Below are positions 53,016 through 62,522 of a DNA stretch of 64,000 nt, piece by piece. The notes beneath the pieces were generated by a model that did no database searches, had not been told where the DNA came from, and saw nothing but the letters and a program-made list of their open reading frames with translations. The position numbers and the translations under genes are program-made. This DNA is from Brevinema_A sp051647535 (GTDB lineage Bacteria; Spirochaetota; Brevinematia; Brevinematales; Brevinemataceae), in NCBI GenBank assembly GCA_051647535.1, contig JBOFEA010000004.1, positions 186,001-250,000 of the forward strand. The letters are read 5' to 3'. Numbering within the stretch: position 1 is the first letter of the stretch; each line of letters starts with the position of its first letter.

Positions 53016-53660
53016 TTATTTTCTATTCTTTTCATTCTCAGTACTTTTCAATAAATAAGCATCATTCCAAAAATTATATTCTAAGACCAATGCTTTTCGA
53101 AATCCTGTTATTATTTGTTTATAATCCCAAAAACGATATCGGCAAAATTCTTCAAAAAGACGTTGATGAACTTGAAATTCCTGAACAACAGCATTAGACG
53201 CATTTTCTTCAAACCAAAATCTATAGCGATTGCTTTTCAAACCACTTTCCAAATAATAACGAGCAGCATAGATATAAATCCACGGACAAACAATCATACT
53301 AGACCAAGCTACAGCAATCCGAGCAGTTAACGATTGTTCTGTCAAAAATTTACAATATTCAACATATCCCGGCATTTTCAAATTGGTCGGTTTATAAGGA
53401 ATATTATTATGAATTCGATCTTGTTCATCACTGCACAATGAAGATAATTTAACAAAATAATCAGATATATTTTTTTTCTCTATACGCTGGGATAACATAT
53501 TACAACATTCTGCATAATGATCTAAATATAACACATCTTGTTCAATATAGTAATGAAAAACTTCTTCTGGCAATGTTCCTTCAGCCATTTCCCGCAAAAA
53601 ATCGATCGCTAGAATTTTTTCCACAATATCCTTATTAAAAAAACAAAGCCATTTTATCAT
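53016..53660 (-). CDS. tenA: TenA/THI-4 family protein (thiaminase II-like)
   Basis: The 214-residue all-helical protein matches TenA: EVFHYYIEQDVLYLDHY with the substrate Asp near residue 42, a candidate catalytic Cys125 in IVCPWIYIYA, and a C-terminal EYNFWNDA with the catalytic-Glu-type residue. TenA_C enzymes hydrolyse aminopyrimidine precursors to salvage thiamin breakdown products. No thiamin riboswitch or thi genes are adjacent. It stands alone between gyrA and nadE. Confidence 0.85.
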   Translation of the reverse strand: MIKWLCFFNKDIVEKILAIDFLREMAEGTLPEEVFHYYIEQDVLYLDHYAECCNMLSQRIEKKNISDYFVKLSSLCSDEQDRIHNNIPYKPTNLKMPGYVEYCKFLTEQSLTARIAVAWSSMIVCPWIYIYAARYYLESGLKSNRYRFWFEENASNAVVQEFQVHQRLFEEFCRYRFWDYKQIITGFRKALVLEYNFWNDAYLLKSTENEKNRK

Positions 53661-53725
53661 ATTGCTATCCTATTAATTTTACAATTCATATCAATTTAAA
53701 CAAATTTCTTCTCAAAAAAAGATTC

Positions 53726-53754
53726 TTTTCATTTCAATAGAAATATAGTATAAT
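53726..53754 (+). promoter_or_regulatory. Probable promoter of nadE
   Basis: A good TATAAT at 53749-53754 is preceded at 17 bases by a weak TTTTCA. It lies about 48 bases upstream of the nadE start. Confidence 0.5.
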
Positions 53755-53801
53755 AGAATAAGACAAGGTTAGCAAAATATAAACACAGAAGGTTCAATAC
53801 T

Positions 53802-55265
53802 ATGAGAATTTCCATCGCTCAAATAAATCCTATTTTCGCCAATTTCAAAGCTAACAAAGAAAAAATAAGCTTTTATATTACGAAAGCTATTGCAGAAGAT
53901 GCAAATATCCTTCTTATTCCTTTTGGATCATTATCCGGAATTCCTCAAAAAAATCTTATTGCGTTAGAAGATTTTCGGCAAACTATGTTCTCAGCATTAG
54001 AAGAACTAGCTTTAGAAACACTAAATACCAACTTATCCATATTCTTTGAAGGAAAAGAAATTCTCTCTGAAGGAAAAGTTCATTCTGTTGATGTACTGGA
54101 AGATCAAAATCTTTCCCTTCCTCCTATGTTCAATAAAAAAAATATGGATATCTTTGTCAATCTTGGTCCTAGAGTATTTGAAAAAAACCTTTCTGAAATT
54201 CATGAAATAGAATTGAGTATTTTTGCGAAAGAAAAAAATTCATGGATTTTTGATGTAAACTTAGCTGGAGGCGCAGATGAATTAATTTTTTCCGGATTAA
54301 GTTCTATTGTTAGTCCTTCAGGTCAAATTATTACACGTTTAGCCTTTGCACAAGAAGATTTTATTACTGTAGATTTAGATGATCTTAAAATTTCTTATCC
54401 TATTGCAGCAATACCAAGCGGAGAAGCCATTTTACATCAAAGTTTGGTCGTTGGAATTAGAGATTATTTCGAAAAAAACTCTTTCAATAAAATTTTAATT
54501 TCTGTTAGCGGCGGAATAGATTCTGCACTTGTACTTGCATTAGCAGTCGATGCTGTAGGAAGTCATAACATTTCAGCTATTTACATGCCTTCCAAATTTT
54601 CATCTGACACAAGCACTCAAGAAGTACGAATTCTTTGTAAAAATTTATCAGTTGATCTACAAGAAATTCCTATAGACACGCTTCATGACTCATATTTACA
54701 ACAATTAACATCATTAAAAAACGGTAATCCTGTGTGGCAGGAAAATATTCAAGCTAGAATACGAGGTTCTATTGTGATGAGTATTTCAAATGCTTATAAT
54801 ATGCTTGTTCTTGCTTGTGGAAATAAGACAGAAGCAGCAGTTGGTTATTGTACATTGTATGGTGATACGTGCGGAGGGTTAGCTCCCATCGGTGATTTGC
54901 TGAAAACAGAAGTGCGGGCATTATGCCGTTATATTAATTTACGTAATAATAAAGAAATTATTCCTGAAAAAATTATTTCCAGACCCCCTAGTGCAGAATT
55001 AAGTGAAGATCAAGAGGATGAACAATTCCTTCCAAATTATGAATTTCTTGATCAAGTGTTATATCTTCATTGTGAAGAAGAGTTAGATTATCATCAAATT
55101 ATTGAGCGTCTTTCCAGAGAAGAAGATATAAAAAAAATATTTACCTTATTATATAAATCCGAACATAAAAGAAAACAGCTTCCTCCATCCTTAAAAGTAT
55201 CAAAACGACATTTCGGGTTAGACTGGAGAATGCCTCAAACAATTTATCCATGGTTTTTATTATAA
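53802..55265 (+). CDS. nadE: NAD synthetase with degenerate glutaminase domain
   Basis: The 487-residue protein has an N-terminal nitrilase-fold region (1 to about 215) and a C-terminal NAD synthetase. The latter has the PP-loop ISVSGGIDSAL, GNKTEAAVGYCTLYGDTCGG and the ending FGLDWRMPQTIY. The N-terminal half keeps MRISIAQINPIFAN and GGADELIFSGLSSIV of glutamine-dependent NadE. The catalytic Glu of the PElaLtGY motif is replaced (IPFGSLSG), and the segments carrying the catalytic Lys and Cys appear deleted. It is therefore probably ammonia-dependent or fed by another amidase. Confidence 0.9.
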   Translation: MRISIAQINPIFANFKANKEKISFYITKAIAEDANILLIPFGSLSGIPQKNLIALEDFRQTMFSALEELALETLNTNLSIFFEGKEILSEGKVHSVDVLEDQNLSLPPMFNKKNMDIFVNLGPRVFEKNLSEIHEIELSIFAKEKNSWIFDVNLAGGADELIFSGLSSIVSPSGQIITRLAFAQEDFITVDLDDLKISYPIAAIPSGEAILHQSLVVGIRDYFEKNSFNKILISVSGGIDSALVLALAVDAVGSHNISAIYMPSKFSSDTSTQEVRILCKNLSVDLQEIPIDTLHDSYLQQLTSLKNGNPVWQENIQARIRGSIVMSISNAYNMLVLACGNKTEAAVGYCTLYGDTCGGLAPIGDLLKTEVRALCRYINLRNNKEIIPEKIISRPPSAELSEDQEDEQFLPNYEFLDQVLYLHCEEELDYHQIIERLSREEDIKKIFTLLYKSEHKRKQLPPSLKVSKRHFGLDWRMPQTIYPWFLL

Positions 55266-55267
55266 TA

Positions 55268-55840
55268 TCAGGAAATAATATGTTGAATTTCTTTAATTAA
55301 CAGCTCTTCTGTTTGATCAATATCTTCATTATTCAAGACAAGATCATATAAACCCTTTTTGTCCATTTCTTGAGATGCATTAGCTAATCGGATTTGAAGA
55401 GAGTCTTCATCATTTGCTCCTCTGTAACGAAGCCGTTTTTCAAGAATTTCCATAGAAGGCGGTGCAATAAATATTAAAAAAGCTTTGTCGCCAAACATTT
55501 TTCGAATTCTCAACCCGCCTTTTACATCTACATCCAAAAGACAAGATTTATCCATACCCCAAATTCTATAGATCTCAGATTTCAACGTACCATAATAATT
55601 ATTGTACAATTCTTCCCACTCGATAAGTTCACCTTTCGCAATAAGATATTCAAATTCTTCCCGAGTAATAAAATAATAATCTTCATTATCTTTTTCATTA
55701 CACCGTTGCTTACGGGTTGTAGCGGAAATAGAAAACCCCAAATAATCTGCTAATCGATTGAGAACTCTTTTATACAAAGTTGTTTTTCCAACTCCACTTG
55801 GACCTGAAATAACAATGATTTTACGTTGCGTTGACTCCAT
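55268..55840 (-). CDS. gmk: Guanylate kinase
   Basis: The 190-residue enzyme starts at the ATG at 55840. The frame is open to 55966 but that part overlaps yicC. AAGGAG lies 12 bases upstream, a long spacing. The P-loop is GPSGVGKT at 13-20, and SISATTRKQRCNEKDNEDYYF binds GMP. It phosphorylates GMP to GDP. It is the last gene of the rpmF-to-gmk run and lies 28 bp after yicC, a widespread yicC-gmk pairing. Its stop is 2 bp from the nadE stop. Confidence 0.96.
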   Translation of the reverse strand: MESTQRKIIVISGPSGVGKTTLYKRVLNRLADYLGFSISATTRKQRCNEKDNEDYYFITREEFEYLIAKGELIEWEELYNNYYGTLKSEIYRIWGMDKSCLLDVDVKGGLRIRKMFGDKAFLIFIAPPSMEILEKRLRYRGANDEDSLQIRLANASQEMDKKGLYDLVLNNEDIDQTEELLIKEIQHIIS

Positions 55841-55868
55841 ACAAAATACGATCTCCTTAAAAACTTTT

Positions 55869-56747
55869 TTAAATAATATTTCTAAATTGTTCCCGCATCT
55901 TTTCAATTTCACTTTTAAGGACAATCGTATGTTCAGTAATAAAAATATCTGAAGATTTGGATGCAATCGTATTAGCTTCTCTGTTCATTTCTTGAGCAAT
56001 AAAATCAAGATCTTTTGAGGTTTTATTACTATGATGATCTAATAAAATATTTTTCATAACAAAAATATGATTAACCAATCTTACCAATTCTTCATTAATA
56101 GCTGTCCGAGAAGCAAACAATTCTATTTCTATCATTAGTCTTTCTTCAGGTGTTTTCATAACCGAAATTTCAGAAACACGTTCTATTAATAATTTTTTGT
56201 ACTTTTCAAGCACTTGAGGATACCGAGTTTGAATCGTCGTAACGGATTCTTCCATTAAAGAGATTGAATTCAAAATATCCTTAACAGTACTTTCACCTTC
56301 CGTAATCATCATAGGAAGCATACTATCTATTAAACTTTCCAGTTCTTGAAGAATAGTACTACTGAATAATTCTTCTGAATCCGATGATTCAATGTTCAAA
56401 ATATGTGGAAGAGTCAGTATATCTTTAATAGAAATATTAGGTTGAAGATTTAATTCGTCAGCTAATCTACGGCCTTCCTCAACATATAATTTAGCCAAAT
56501 CACGATTAATACATATTTGAGCAGGATTAAATTGCTTTTCACTAATACGCAGATATAAATCAATCTTCCCGCGAATCAACCGTTGAGAAACGATTTTTCT
56601 AATGTCAATTTCTAAAAAATTATATTTATTTGGTAATTTAACTCTAAATTCAAAATACTTAGAATTAACACTTTTAATTTCCATTTCTGCGTCAAAAGTA
56701 TCTGTAGAAAAACTTTTTACAGCATGACCTGTCATTCCTCTTATCAT
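55869..56747 (-). CDS. yicC: YicC family endoribonuclease-like protein
   Basis: The 292-residue protein starts at the ATG at 56747, with AGGAG five bases upstream. It opens with MTGHAVKSF and EIKSVNSKYFEFRVKLP and ends with the conserved HHSNKTSKDLDFIAQEMNRE, ANTIASKSSD and MREQFRNI. YicC (UPF0701) proteins were long uncharacterised, and some have been reported to be RNases. It lies between rnc and gmk. The surrounding order yicC-gmk matches many bacteria. Confidence 0.93.
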   Translation of the reverse strand: MIRGMTGHAVKSFSTDTFDAEMEIKSVNSKYFEFRVKLPNKYNFLEIDIRKIVSQRLIRGKIDLYLRISEKQFNPAQICINRDLAKLYVEEGRRLADELNLQPNISIKDILTLPHILNIESSDSEELFSSTILQELESLIDSMLPMMITEGESTVKDILNSISLMEESVTTIQTRYPQVLEKYKKLLIERVSEISVMKTPEERLMIEIELFASRTAINEELVRLVNHIFVMKNILLDHHSNKTSKDLDFIAQEMNREANTIASKSSDIFITEHTIVLKSEIEKMREQFRNII

Positions 56748-56769
56748 AATGTCTCCTAGCTTGTTCCTA

Positions 56770-57546
56770 TCAATAAGCATAAAAAGTTTGAGCTAGTTGA
56801 GAATCCGGATTTGCTTGACAATAATCCTTTATCCGAACCAATACTTTCTTTGCAGAGTCCTGTTCAGCTTCTTTTTTAGATCTACCTTTTCCCAACGCCG
56901 AAAATTCATTAATTTTACACTCTACAGTAAAAATTTTTCCGTGATCAGGCCCTTCAATATCAACAATTTCGTAATTGGGATATACTTTAAAAACCTTAAT
57001 TACTATTTTTTGAAGCTTTGTTTTCGGATCACAAACACCATCTTCCAATGAACGAGTGATGATTTCTCTAAAAATTCGACTCACAAAAGATTTAACTTTA
57101 GGAAATCCGCAATCCAAAAATACTACAGCTAATGTTGATTCAACAAGATCACATAAAACTTTCTCTTGAGCACGCTCATCAAGTAGTTTTTCACCCCTAC
57201 CTAATTTCATAATTGATAAGAAATCAAACTCCGCTCCAATTTTCGCTAACGTTTTTCCATCAGCAACATTAGACTTAAGAACCGACATACTGCCTTCAGA
57301 CAAATTAGGAAACTCTTCAAATAAAATACTTGAAATACTTAAATTAAGAACTGCATCGCCCAAAAATTCCAAACGTTCATAAGAACCTTGATTAGAAGAA
57401 TCCATATACGAAATATGTGTTAATGCCAAATCCCATAATAAAAAATTTTTAATAGGAATATTATATTTTTGAGCATGTTGTTTTAATTGAAGCAACCGTT
57501 CAGGAGATAAATTTTGATCAAAGTTTTTTGAAAATAACTGAAACAT
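56770..57546 (-). CDS. rnc: Ribonuclease III
   Basis: The 258-residue enzyme starts at the ATG at 57546, inside the 3' end of fabF (29-bp overlap), indicating coupling. The signature ERLEFLGDAVLNL is at residues 57-69, with the second acidic cluster around CDLVESTLAVVFLD. A C-terminal double-stranded-RNA-binding domain lies at about 180-250. RNase III processes rRNA precursors and structured mRNAs. The fabF-rnc adjacency is conserved in many bacteria, often with acpP upstream, which is missing here. Confidence 0.95.
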   Translation of the reverse strand: MFQLFSKNFDQNLSPERLLQLKQHAQKYNIPIKNFLLWDLALTHISYMDSSNQGSYERLEFLGDAVLNLSISSILFEEFPNLSEGSMSVLKSNVADGKTLAKIGAEFDFLSIMKLGRGEKLLDERAQEKVLCDLVESTLAVVFLDCGFPKVKSFVSRIFREIITRSLEDGVCDPKTKLQKIVIKVFKVYPNYEIVDIEGPDHGKIFTVECKINEFSALGKGRSKKEAEQDSAKKVLVRIKDYCQANPDSQLAQTFYAY

Positions 57547-58759
57547 TATGACCGCCAAACCCAAAGGAATTATTCATTGCTATATTAATATCTTTTACTT
57601 GTGCAACATTAGGAGTATAATTAAGATCACACTCAGGATCTTGATTATCCAAATTTATAGTCGGATGAATACAGCTTTGTTCCATCATTTTCATAATAGC
57701 AATTGATTCTAAAGCACCTGCAGCTCCTAAAGAATGTCCCAACATTGATTTAGTAGAATTGCAGTGAACATGATAAGCCTGTTCTCCAAACGCAACCTTA
57801 ATTGCCTTCGTTTCCGCAATATCACCCAAAGGAGTAGAAGTACCATGCATATTAATTAAATCAATATCTTTTGGTTGAAGATTTGCTCTTTGCAACGCTT
57901 GTTTCATTGCACTTCCGGCACCTATTCCTTCCGGATGTGGAGCTGTGATATGATATGCATCAGCAGTAGCTCCATATGAAATAATTTCTCCTAAAATTGG
58001 AACATTTCTCTTCAAAGCATGCTCATACTCTTCCAAAACCAAAATTCCAGCACCTTCTGACATTACAAATCCATCTCGATCAATATCAAAAGGACGAGAT
58101 GCTTTTTCAGGTTCATGATTAAAATGAGTAGATAATGCTCTAGCCTGTACAAATCCTATCACTCCTAACGATGTTAATGCACTTTCAGCAGCACCGGCAA
58201 TCATTACATCAGCATCGCCAAGGCGAATATGATTAAATCCTGCAATAAGAGAATGAACACCCGTAGCACAAGCAGAAGTCACTGCATAGTTAGCATTAGT
58301 AAATCCATAAATCATAGCCGCATATCCTGAAACAATATCTAAGATTGATCCCGGAATAAACATTGGAGAAACTCGACGAGCTCCTTTATTAATAAGATTA
58401 AACGCATTTTCTTGAAGAGTATCTAATCCGCCAATCCCTGAGCCAAGTACAACACCAACTCTTTGTTTATCTATCGATTCACTATTCAATCTTGAAGATT
58501 CAACTGCTTCTTTTAACGCAGCCACACCAAATTGGGAAAAACGATCCATTCTTGATGCCAGTTTTTTATCCATATAATCTTCAGCAACAAAATTCTTAAT
58601 CTCACCAGCTATTTTAGCCGCACTGTCAGATGTATCAAATCGCTCAATCTTAGAAATTCCACTTCGTCCGGCTTTCAAATTTTCCCAAAATATATCAACA
58701 CTTGATCCTAAGGGGGTAATAGCTCCCATTCCGGTAATAACAACCCTTCGTAAATTCAT
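57518..58759 (-). CDS. fabF: 3-oxoacyl-ACP synthase II
   Basis: The 413-residue KAS II has the catalytic triad Cys164 (TSACATGVH), His305 (NMHGTSTPLGD) and His342 (KSMLGHSLGAAGA), with Lys337 nearby. It elongates fatty acids by condensing malonyl-ACP with acyl-ACP. GGAGG-type ribosome site present. It follows fabG by 42 bp with no acpP between. Confidence 0.97.
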   Translation of the reverse strand: MNLRRVVITGMGAITPLGSSVDIFWENLKAGRSGISKIERFDTSDSAAKIAGEIKNFVAEDYMDKKLASRMDRFSQFGVAALKEAVESSRLNSESIDKQRVGVVLGSGIGGLDTLQENAFNLINKGARRVSPMFIPGSILDIVSGYAAMIYGFTNANYAVTSACATGVHSLIAGFNHIRLGDADVMIAGAAESALTSLGVIGFVQARALSTHFNHEPEKASRPFDIDRDGFVMSEGAGILVLEEYEHALKRNVPILGEIISYGATADAYHITAPHPEGIGAGSAMKQALQRANLQPKDIDLINMHGTSTPLGDIAETKAIKVAFGEQAYHVHCNSTKSMLGHSLGAAGALESIAIMKMMEQSCIHPTINLDNQDPECDLNYTPNVAQVKDINIAMNNSFGFGGHNVSVIFKKL

Positions 58760-58801
58760 AAATCCTCCAGGATTTTTCTACATTTTACATTATTTTTTTG
58801 T

Positions 58802-59548
58802 TTACATTACCATTCCACCGTCAACGACAATCGTTTGACCGGTAATATAAGAAGCTTCTTCAGACGCCAAAAATGCAACAACAGAAGCAATTTCTTCCGA
58901 TTCAGCCATTCGTTTCATTGGGATGGAATTCATTATTTTATTTTTTTCGTTTTCCGGAATAGCATCTGTCATTGCCGTATTTATAAAACCAGGAGCAATA
59001 GCATTAACATTAACTCCTCGTCCGGCGAGTTCTTTCGCAGTTGATTTGGTTAATGCAATAATTCCTGCTTTTGCCGCTGCATAGTTTGCTTGACCAACGT
59101 TTCCTATAATTCCAATGACAGAAGACATATTAATAATTTTGCCTGAACGTTGCTTCATCATAATAGGATATACAGATTTAATCCCATAAAATACACCTTT
59201 CAAATGCACATCCAATACTTTTGAAAAATCTTCAATAGGCATCCGAAGGATTAAATTATCTTTCGTAATACCGGCATTGTTAACCAAAATATCTACCGAT
59301 CCCCACTGTTCCCAAGTATGATTCATCAAATATTCAACCTGATGAAAATCAGATACATCAGCAGCAATAGCCATAACATTAACACTATATTTTTTACGAA
59401 ATTCTTCTACTAAAATAGAATCTTCAGATATACTTGAAGATGACAATACTATATTTGCCCCTTCCTTTGCCAAGCGGTGTGCAATAGCTAGTCCTATTCC
59501 TTGAGAAGACCCTGTAATAACCGCATTCTTACCTTTGATACCGCGCAT
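58802..59548 (-). CDS. fabG: 3-oxoacyl-ACP reductase
   Basis: The 248-residue SDR has TGSSQGIG at 12-19, NNAGITKDNL, catalytic Ser143, Tyr156 and Lys160 (NYAAAKAG), and the FabG-typical ending SYITGQTIVVDGGMVM. It reduces 3-oxoacyl-ACP with NADPH. Its place in the fab cluster supports the specific assignment over a general SDR. Confidence 0.95.
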   Translation of the reverse strand: MRGIKGKNAVITGSSQGIGLAIAHRLAKEGANIVLSSSSISEDSILVEEFRKKYSVNVMAIAADVSDFHQVEYLMNHTWEQWGSVDILVNNAGITKDNLILRMPIEDFSKVLDVHLKGVFYGIKSVYPIMMKQRSGKIINMSSVIGIIGNVGQANYAAAKAGIIALTKSTAKELAGRGVNVNAIAPGFINTAMTDAIPENEKNKIMNSIPMKRMAESEEIASVVAFLASEEASYITGQTIVVDGGMVM

Positions 59549-59577
59549 AAAATACTCCTAACATATTCAGCAATTTA

Positions 59578-60324
59578 TTAATAAAAATTCAAACGATGTG
59601 CATATGCAAAAAAAGTTTTATAAAAATAAATCAAATCATCATAAAACACAAAATCAAAACTACCTTCTAATGACTCAACTCGGAAATAAATTTTTCGATT
59701 GCTCTTAAACAAATATTCCAACTGTTCTAAATCTTCAAAAGAAAGCACTTTTGTCAATTTCAACAACACTCCACCTTTACTAAGGATTTGCTGATCAGCT
59801 TCACGATAATTAAAATTAAAAACTTTTCTCCATAATTTTTTATTATTGCCCCCTACAGCTGAAAGAGTAATCTTATGATCAAAATTATAAAGAGGTGCAA
59901 ATCGTTTCGGTGTATAGAAAATTAACAGTATTTCAGATTTTGTCTTAGGAGGAACAAATTGATTAAATTTTTCAAACGAAAAATTTACATGATAAAACCC
60001 GTCTCTATTATAAAAAGTCGTATTATTACTTTGAAATGTTAACAATTCAGAACAATTATAAATATCTTCAAAATAAACAAAATCATCTACCGGATTTAAT
60101 AATGCATTATCTTCAGGTATACGATCCGAATTAAGAAGTTCCAATGCTTTATTAAAATCAAAATCCGAAGATTTGGGATTAATATCTTTTAATATGGATT
60201 CTTTAAGCTTTCGAGCTTCAAGTTGATCTAAAAGCATTATAGAAAAATTTTCATTTTTGGCATAAGAAGGAAAACTTAATAAAGTAATTATAAAAACTCT
60301 CAAAACGATATGAAAATTTTTCAT
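59578..60324 (-). CDS. Exported hypothetical protein A in the fab cluster
   Basis: The 248-residue protein has a signal peptide ending near FPSYAK. It has no recognised domain. The C-terminal part (VLSFEDLEQLEYLFKSNRK, then IYFRVESLEGSFDFVFYDD) resembles in pattern the end of the next protein upstream, so I infer that the two are distant paralogs. AGGGA precedes the start, and only 3 bp separate it from its neighbour. Its placement between fabH and fabG is where fabD is often found. Confidence 0.7.
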   Translation of the reverse strand: MKNFHIVLRVFIITLLSFPSYAKNENFSIMLLDQLEARKLKESILKDINPKSSDFDFNKALELLNSDRIPEDNALLNPVDDFVYFEDIYNCSELLTFQSNNTTFYNRDGFYHVNFSFEKFNQFVPPKTKSEILLIFYTPKRFAPLYNFDHKITLSAVGGNNKKLWRKVFNFNYREADQQILSKGGVLLKLTKVLSFEDLEQLEYLFKSNRKIYFRVESLEGSFDFVFYDDLIYFYKTFFAYAHRLNFY

Positions 60325-60327
60325 CTA

Positions 60328-61518
60328 TTAATCCCTAAGTATCGGAAATTCAGAATGTTGATTAATAATAAGACGACCACGTGCATACAATTCGAATAAT
60401 TCTTTAACAGCCTTTGCAAATTCTACAGAAAGCCGGAATTTTAATGCACCGGATTTTCCAGTCACTATATAATCTATTTCTGTATCATTTTGAAATACAT
60501 CAAAAATTTCTCTTACATCTTTTTTATTAAGAGCAAGCGTATAACCCAAATACCAAATCACATTGTCATATGCTTGATAATTTTTACAACCATCCAGCTG
60601 AAAAGGTTTAAACCAAACTTTTCCTGACTTTCTTCCATATAACATAATAGAAAACCGTTCATAAGGATCTGCAGGATTTAAAATAGTTTTTTTTATATTA
60701 CTTAACAAGAAGTTATTATACTTTTCTACAGCATCATTGTACGATTTTTTCAAAATTTCATAACGAACTAGGAATTTTAATTCTTCATCAGAAAGATTAA
60801 CCCTATACTCTTCTAAGTCTGATAACGAAATACATGGAAATTTATCCAATCCCGATAAATTTTCTTCAGACGATTCTTCAGACAATTCTTCGGCATTTTC
60901 CAACAGAACACTTTGAGATTCAAATTGTAGTTTTGTAGTGGCATATTGATAATCTTCATACTCATTTTCTGAATCGTTATACTCAGATTGTTCCGAATCA
61001 CTATCAGATTGCGTAGAATTACTATTGATTTGATTGGACAAAGAAGAGTTTGTATCAAGAGTTTCAACCATATTAGTAATATTAGTTGCCTCAGCTTGAT
61101 TTATTTTACTTTTGAGAGAATTTAATGTTTGATCAAAGGCTTCTTGAAACAATACAAAATTGCTTACGGCCTGTTGATATTCAGGAAACTGCATTCCGTA
61201 ATTTGAAAAACCAGACACATCATTAGTACGATGATACTCTATAGGATCAAATAAAGACAAGGGTTCTTCAGAAATTAACCGACCTTCTATTTCTCCCAAA
61301 ATATCATTATCGTTTAACAAATATTTATCTTGATAAAACAAATGAACATTCAAATTAATTTCTTGATTTGGCTTCTCACCCTTCAATCCGGTCAACACAG
61401 AATTAATCTGCAATCCAGCCTTATGCTCGGAAACGTACGGCTCAATATAAGGACTTTCAATAACCCCATTAGCAAAGACAGAATTTACACACAATAAAAA
61501 AAGAAGCAGTAATCCCAT
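60328..61518 (-). CDS. Exported hypothetical protein B in the fab cluster
   Basis: The 396-residue protein starts at the ATG at 61518, because AGGAG is seven bases upstream; a GTG at 61539 has none. A signal peptide ends near VNSVFA. A central acidic Ser/Asp/Glu/Tyr-rich stretch (about residues 165-215) looks disordered. The C-terminal 100 residues contain ERFSIMLYGRKSGKVWF and KDVREIFDVFQNDTEIDYIV, the latter resembling the C-terminus of protein A. The function is unknown; a periplasmic or surface location is inferred. Confidence 0.7.
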   Translation of the reverse strand: MGLLLLFLLCVNSVFANGVIESPYIEPYVSEHKAGLQINSVLTGLKGEKPNQEINLNVHLFYQDKYLLNDNDILGEIEGRLISEEPLSLFDPIEYHRTNDVSGFSNYGMQFPEYQQAVSNFVLFQEAFDQTLNSLKSKINQAEATNITNMVETLDTNSSLSNQINSNSTQSDSDSEQSEYNDSENEYEDYQYATTKLQFESQSVLLENAEELSEESSEENLSGLDKFPCISLSDLEEYRVNLSDEELKFLVRYEILKKSYNDAVEKYNNFLLSNIKKTILNPADPYERFSIMLYGRKSGKVWFKPFQLDGCKNYQAYDNVIWYLGYTLALNKKDVREIFDVFQNDTEIDYIVTGKSGALKFRLSVEFAKAVKELFELYARGRLIINQHSEFPILRD

Positions 61519-61544
61519 AATCGCTCTCCTAATAACCACTTATC

Positions 61545-62483
61545 TTAATATTGAATCAAACTTGCACCCCAAGTAAATCCACCACCAATCGCTGCAACTG
61601 CCACCAACATACCAGGTTGAATAATTCCCTGCATTTCAGCATCGTACAGTGCCAAAGGAATAGTAGCACTACTGGTATTAGCATATTGATCCACATTAAT
61701 AAAAGCCTTCTCTAAGGGAAGATCCAATCGTTTTGCCACACCTTCTATAATACGAATATTAGCCTGATGAGGCACCAATAGATCAATATCTTCAATTTTT
61801 TTTCCGGCTTTTGCACAAACTTCACGTACTTGTTGTTCCATAACTTTTAATGCGTGCTTAAATACTGCCGAACCATCCATTCTTAAATAAAACTGATGGT
61901 CAACTTCTTCGGTGTAAAGTAAAAATTTATAAGCTCCATCTCCACCAATGATTGTTTGTAAAATTTGAGTTTTAGGAGAATCCGCTTCAACAACAAATGC
62001 CGCTGCAGCATCTCCAAACAACACACACGTATTACGATCCGACCAATCCACAATACTGCTCATTCGTTCGGAACAAATACAAAGAACTTTTTTAGCAAAC
62101 CCTGATTTAATATAAGCTTCAGCCGCTGACAATACATAAACAAATCCCCCACAAGCAGGACTCATATCAAAAGAAGGACAAGGAGGAATATTTAACTCAT
62201 CTTGAACAACAGCTGCAGTAGAAGGAAAACGATATTCAGGAGTACCTGTAGAACAAATAACAAAATCAATTTCCAAAGAATCTATACCCGCATTTTTTAA
62301 TGCTTCTACAGATGCATTAACAGCCATTTCGGAAGTTGTTTGATTTTGGGCAATATGTCTTTTTTTTATTCCAGTTCTCTGAACAATCCACTCATCATTT
62401 GTATCAACTGTTTTTGACAATTCATGATTAGTAACTATCTTTTCGGGAACAAATATACCAAATCCTGTTATACCAATGTTCAT
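61545..62483 (-). CDS. fabH: 3-oxoacyl-ACP synthase III
   Basis: The 312-residue KAS III has catalytic Cys111 (SPACGGFVY), His239 (VPHQANIRI) and Asn269 (YANTSS), and the C-terminal GGGFTWGA. It starts fatty-acid synthesis from acetyl-CoA and malonyl-ACP. It lies 39 bp after plsX. Confidence 0.97.
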   Translation of the reverse strand: MNIGITGFGIFVPEKIVTNHELSKTVDTNDEWIVQRTGIKKRHIAQNQTTSEMAVNASVEALKNAGIDSLEIDFVICSTGTPEYRFPSTAAVVQDELNIPPCPSFDMSPACGGFVYVLSAAEAYIKSGFAKKVLCICSERMSSIVDWSDRNTCVLFGDAAAAFVVEADSPKTQILQTIIGGDGAYKFLLYTEEVDHQFYLRMDGSAVFKHALKVMEQQVREVCAKAGKKIEDIDLLVPHQANIRIIEGVAKRLDLPLEKAFINVDQYANTSSATIPLALYDAEMQGIIQPGMLVAVAAIGGGFTWGASLIQY

Positions 62484-62522
62484 AATTTCTCCGAATTTCT
62501 ATCGATAGGCATTTTAATTATT

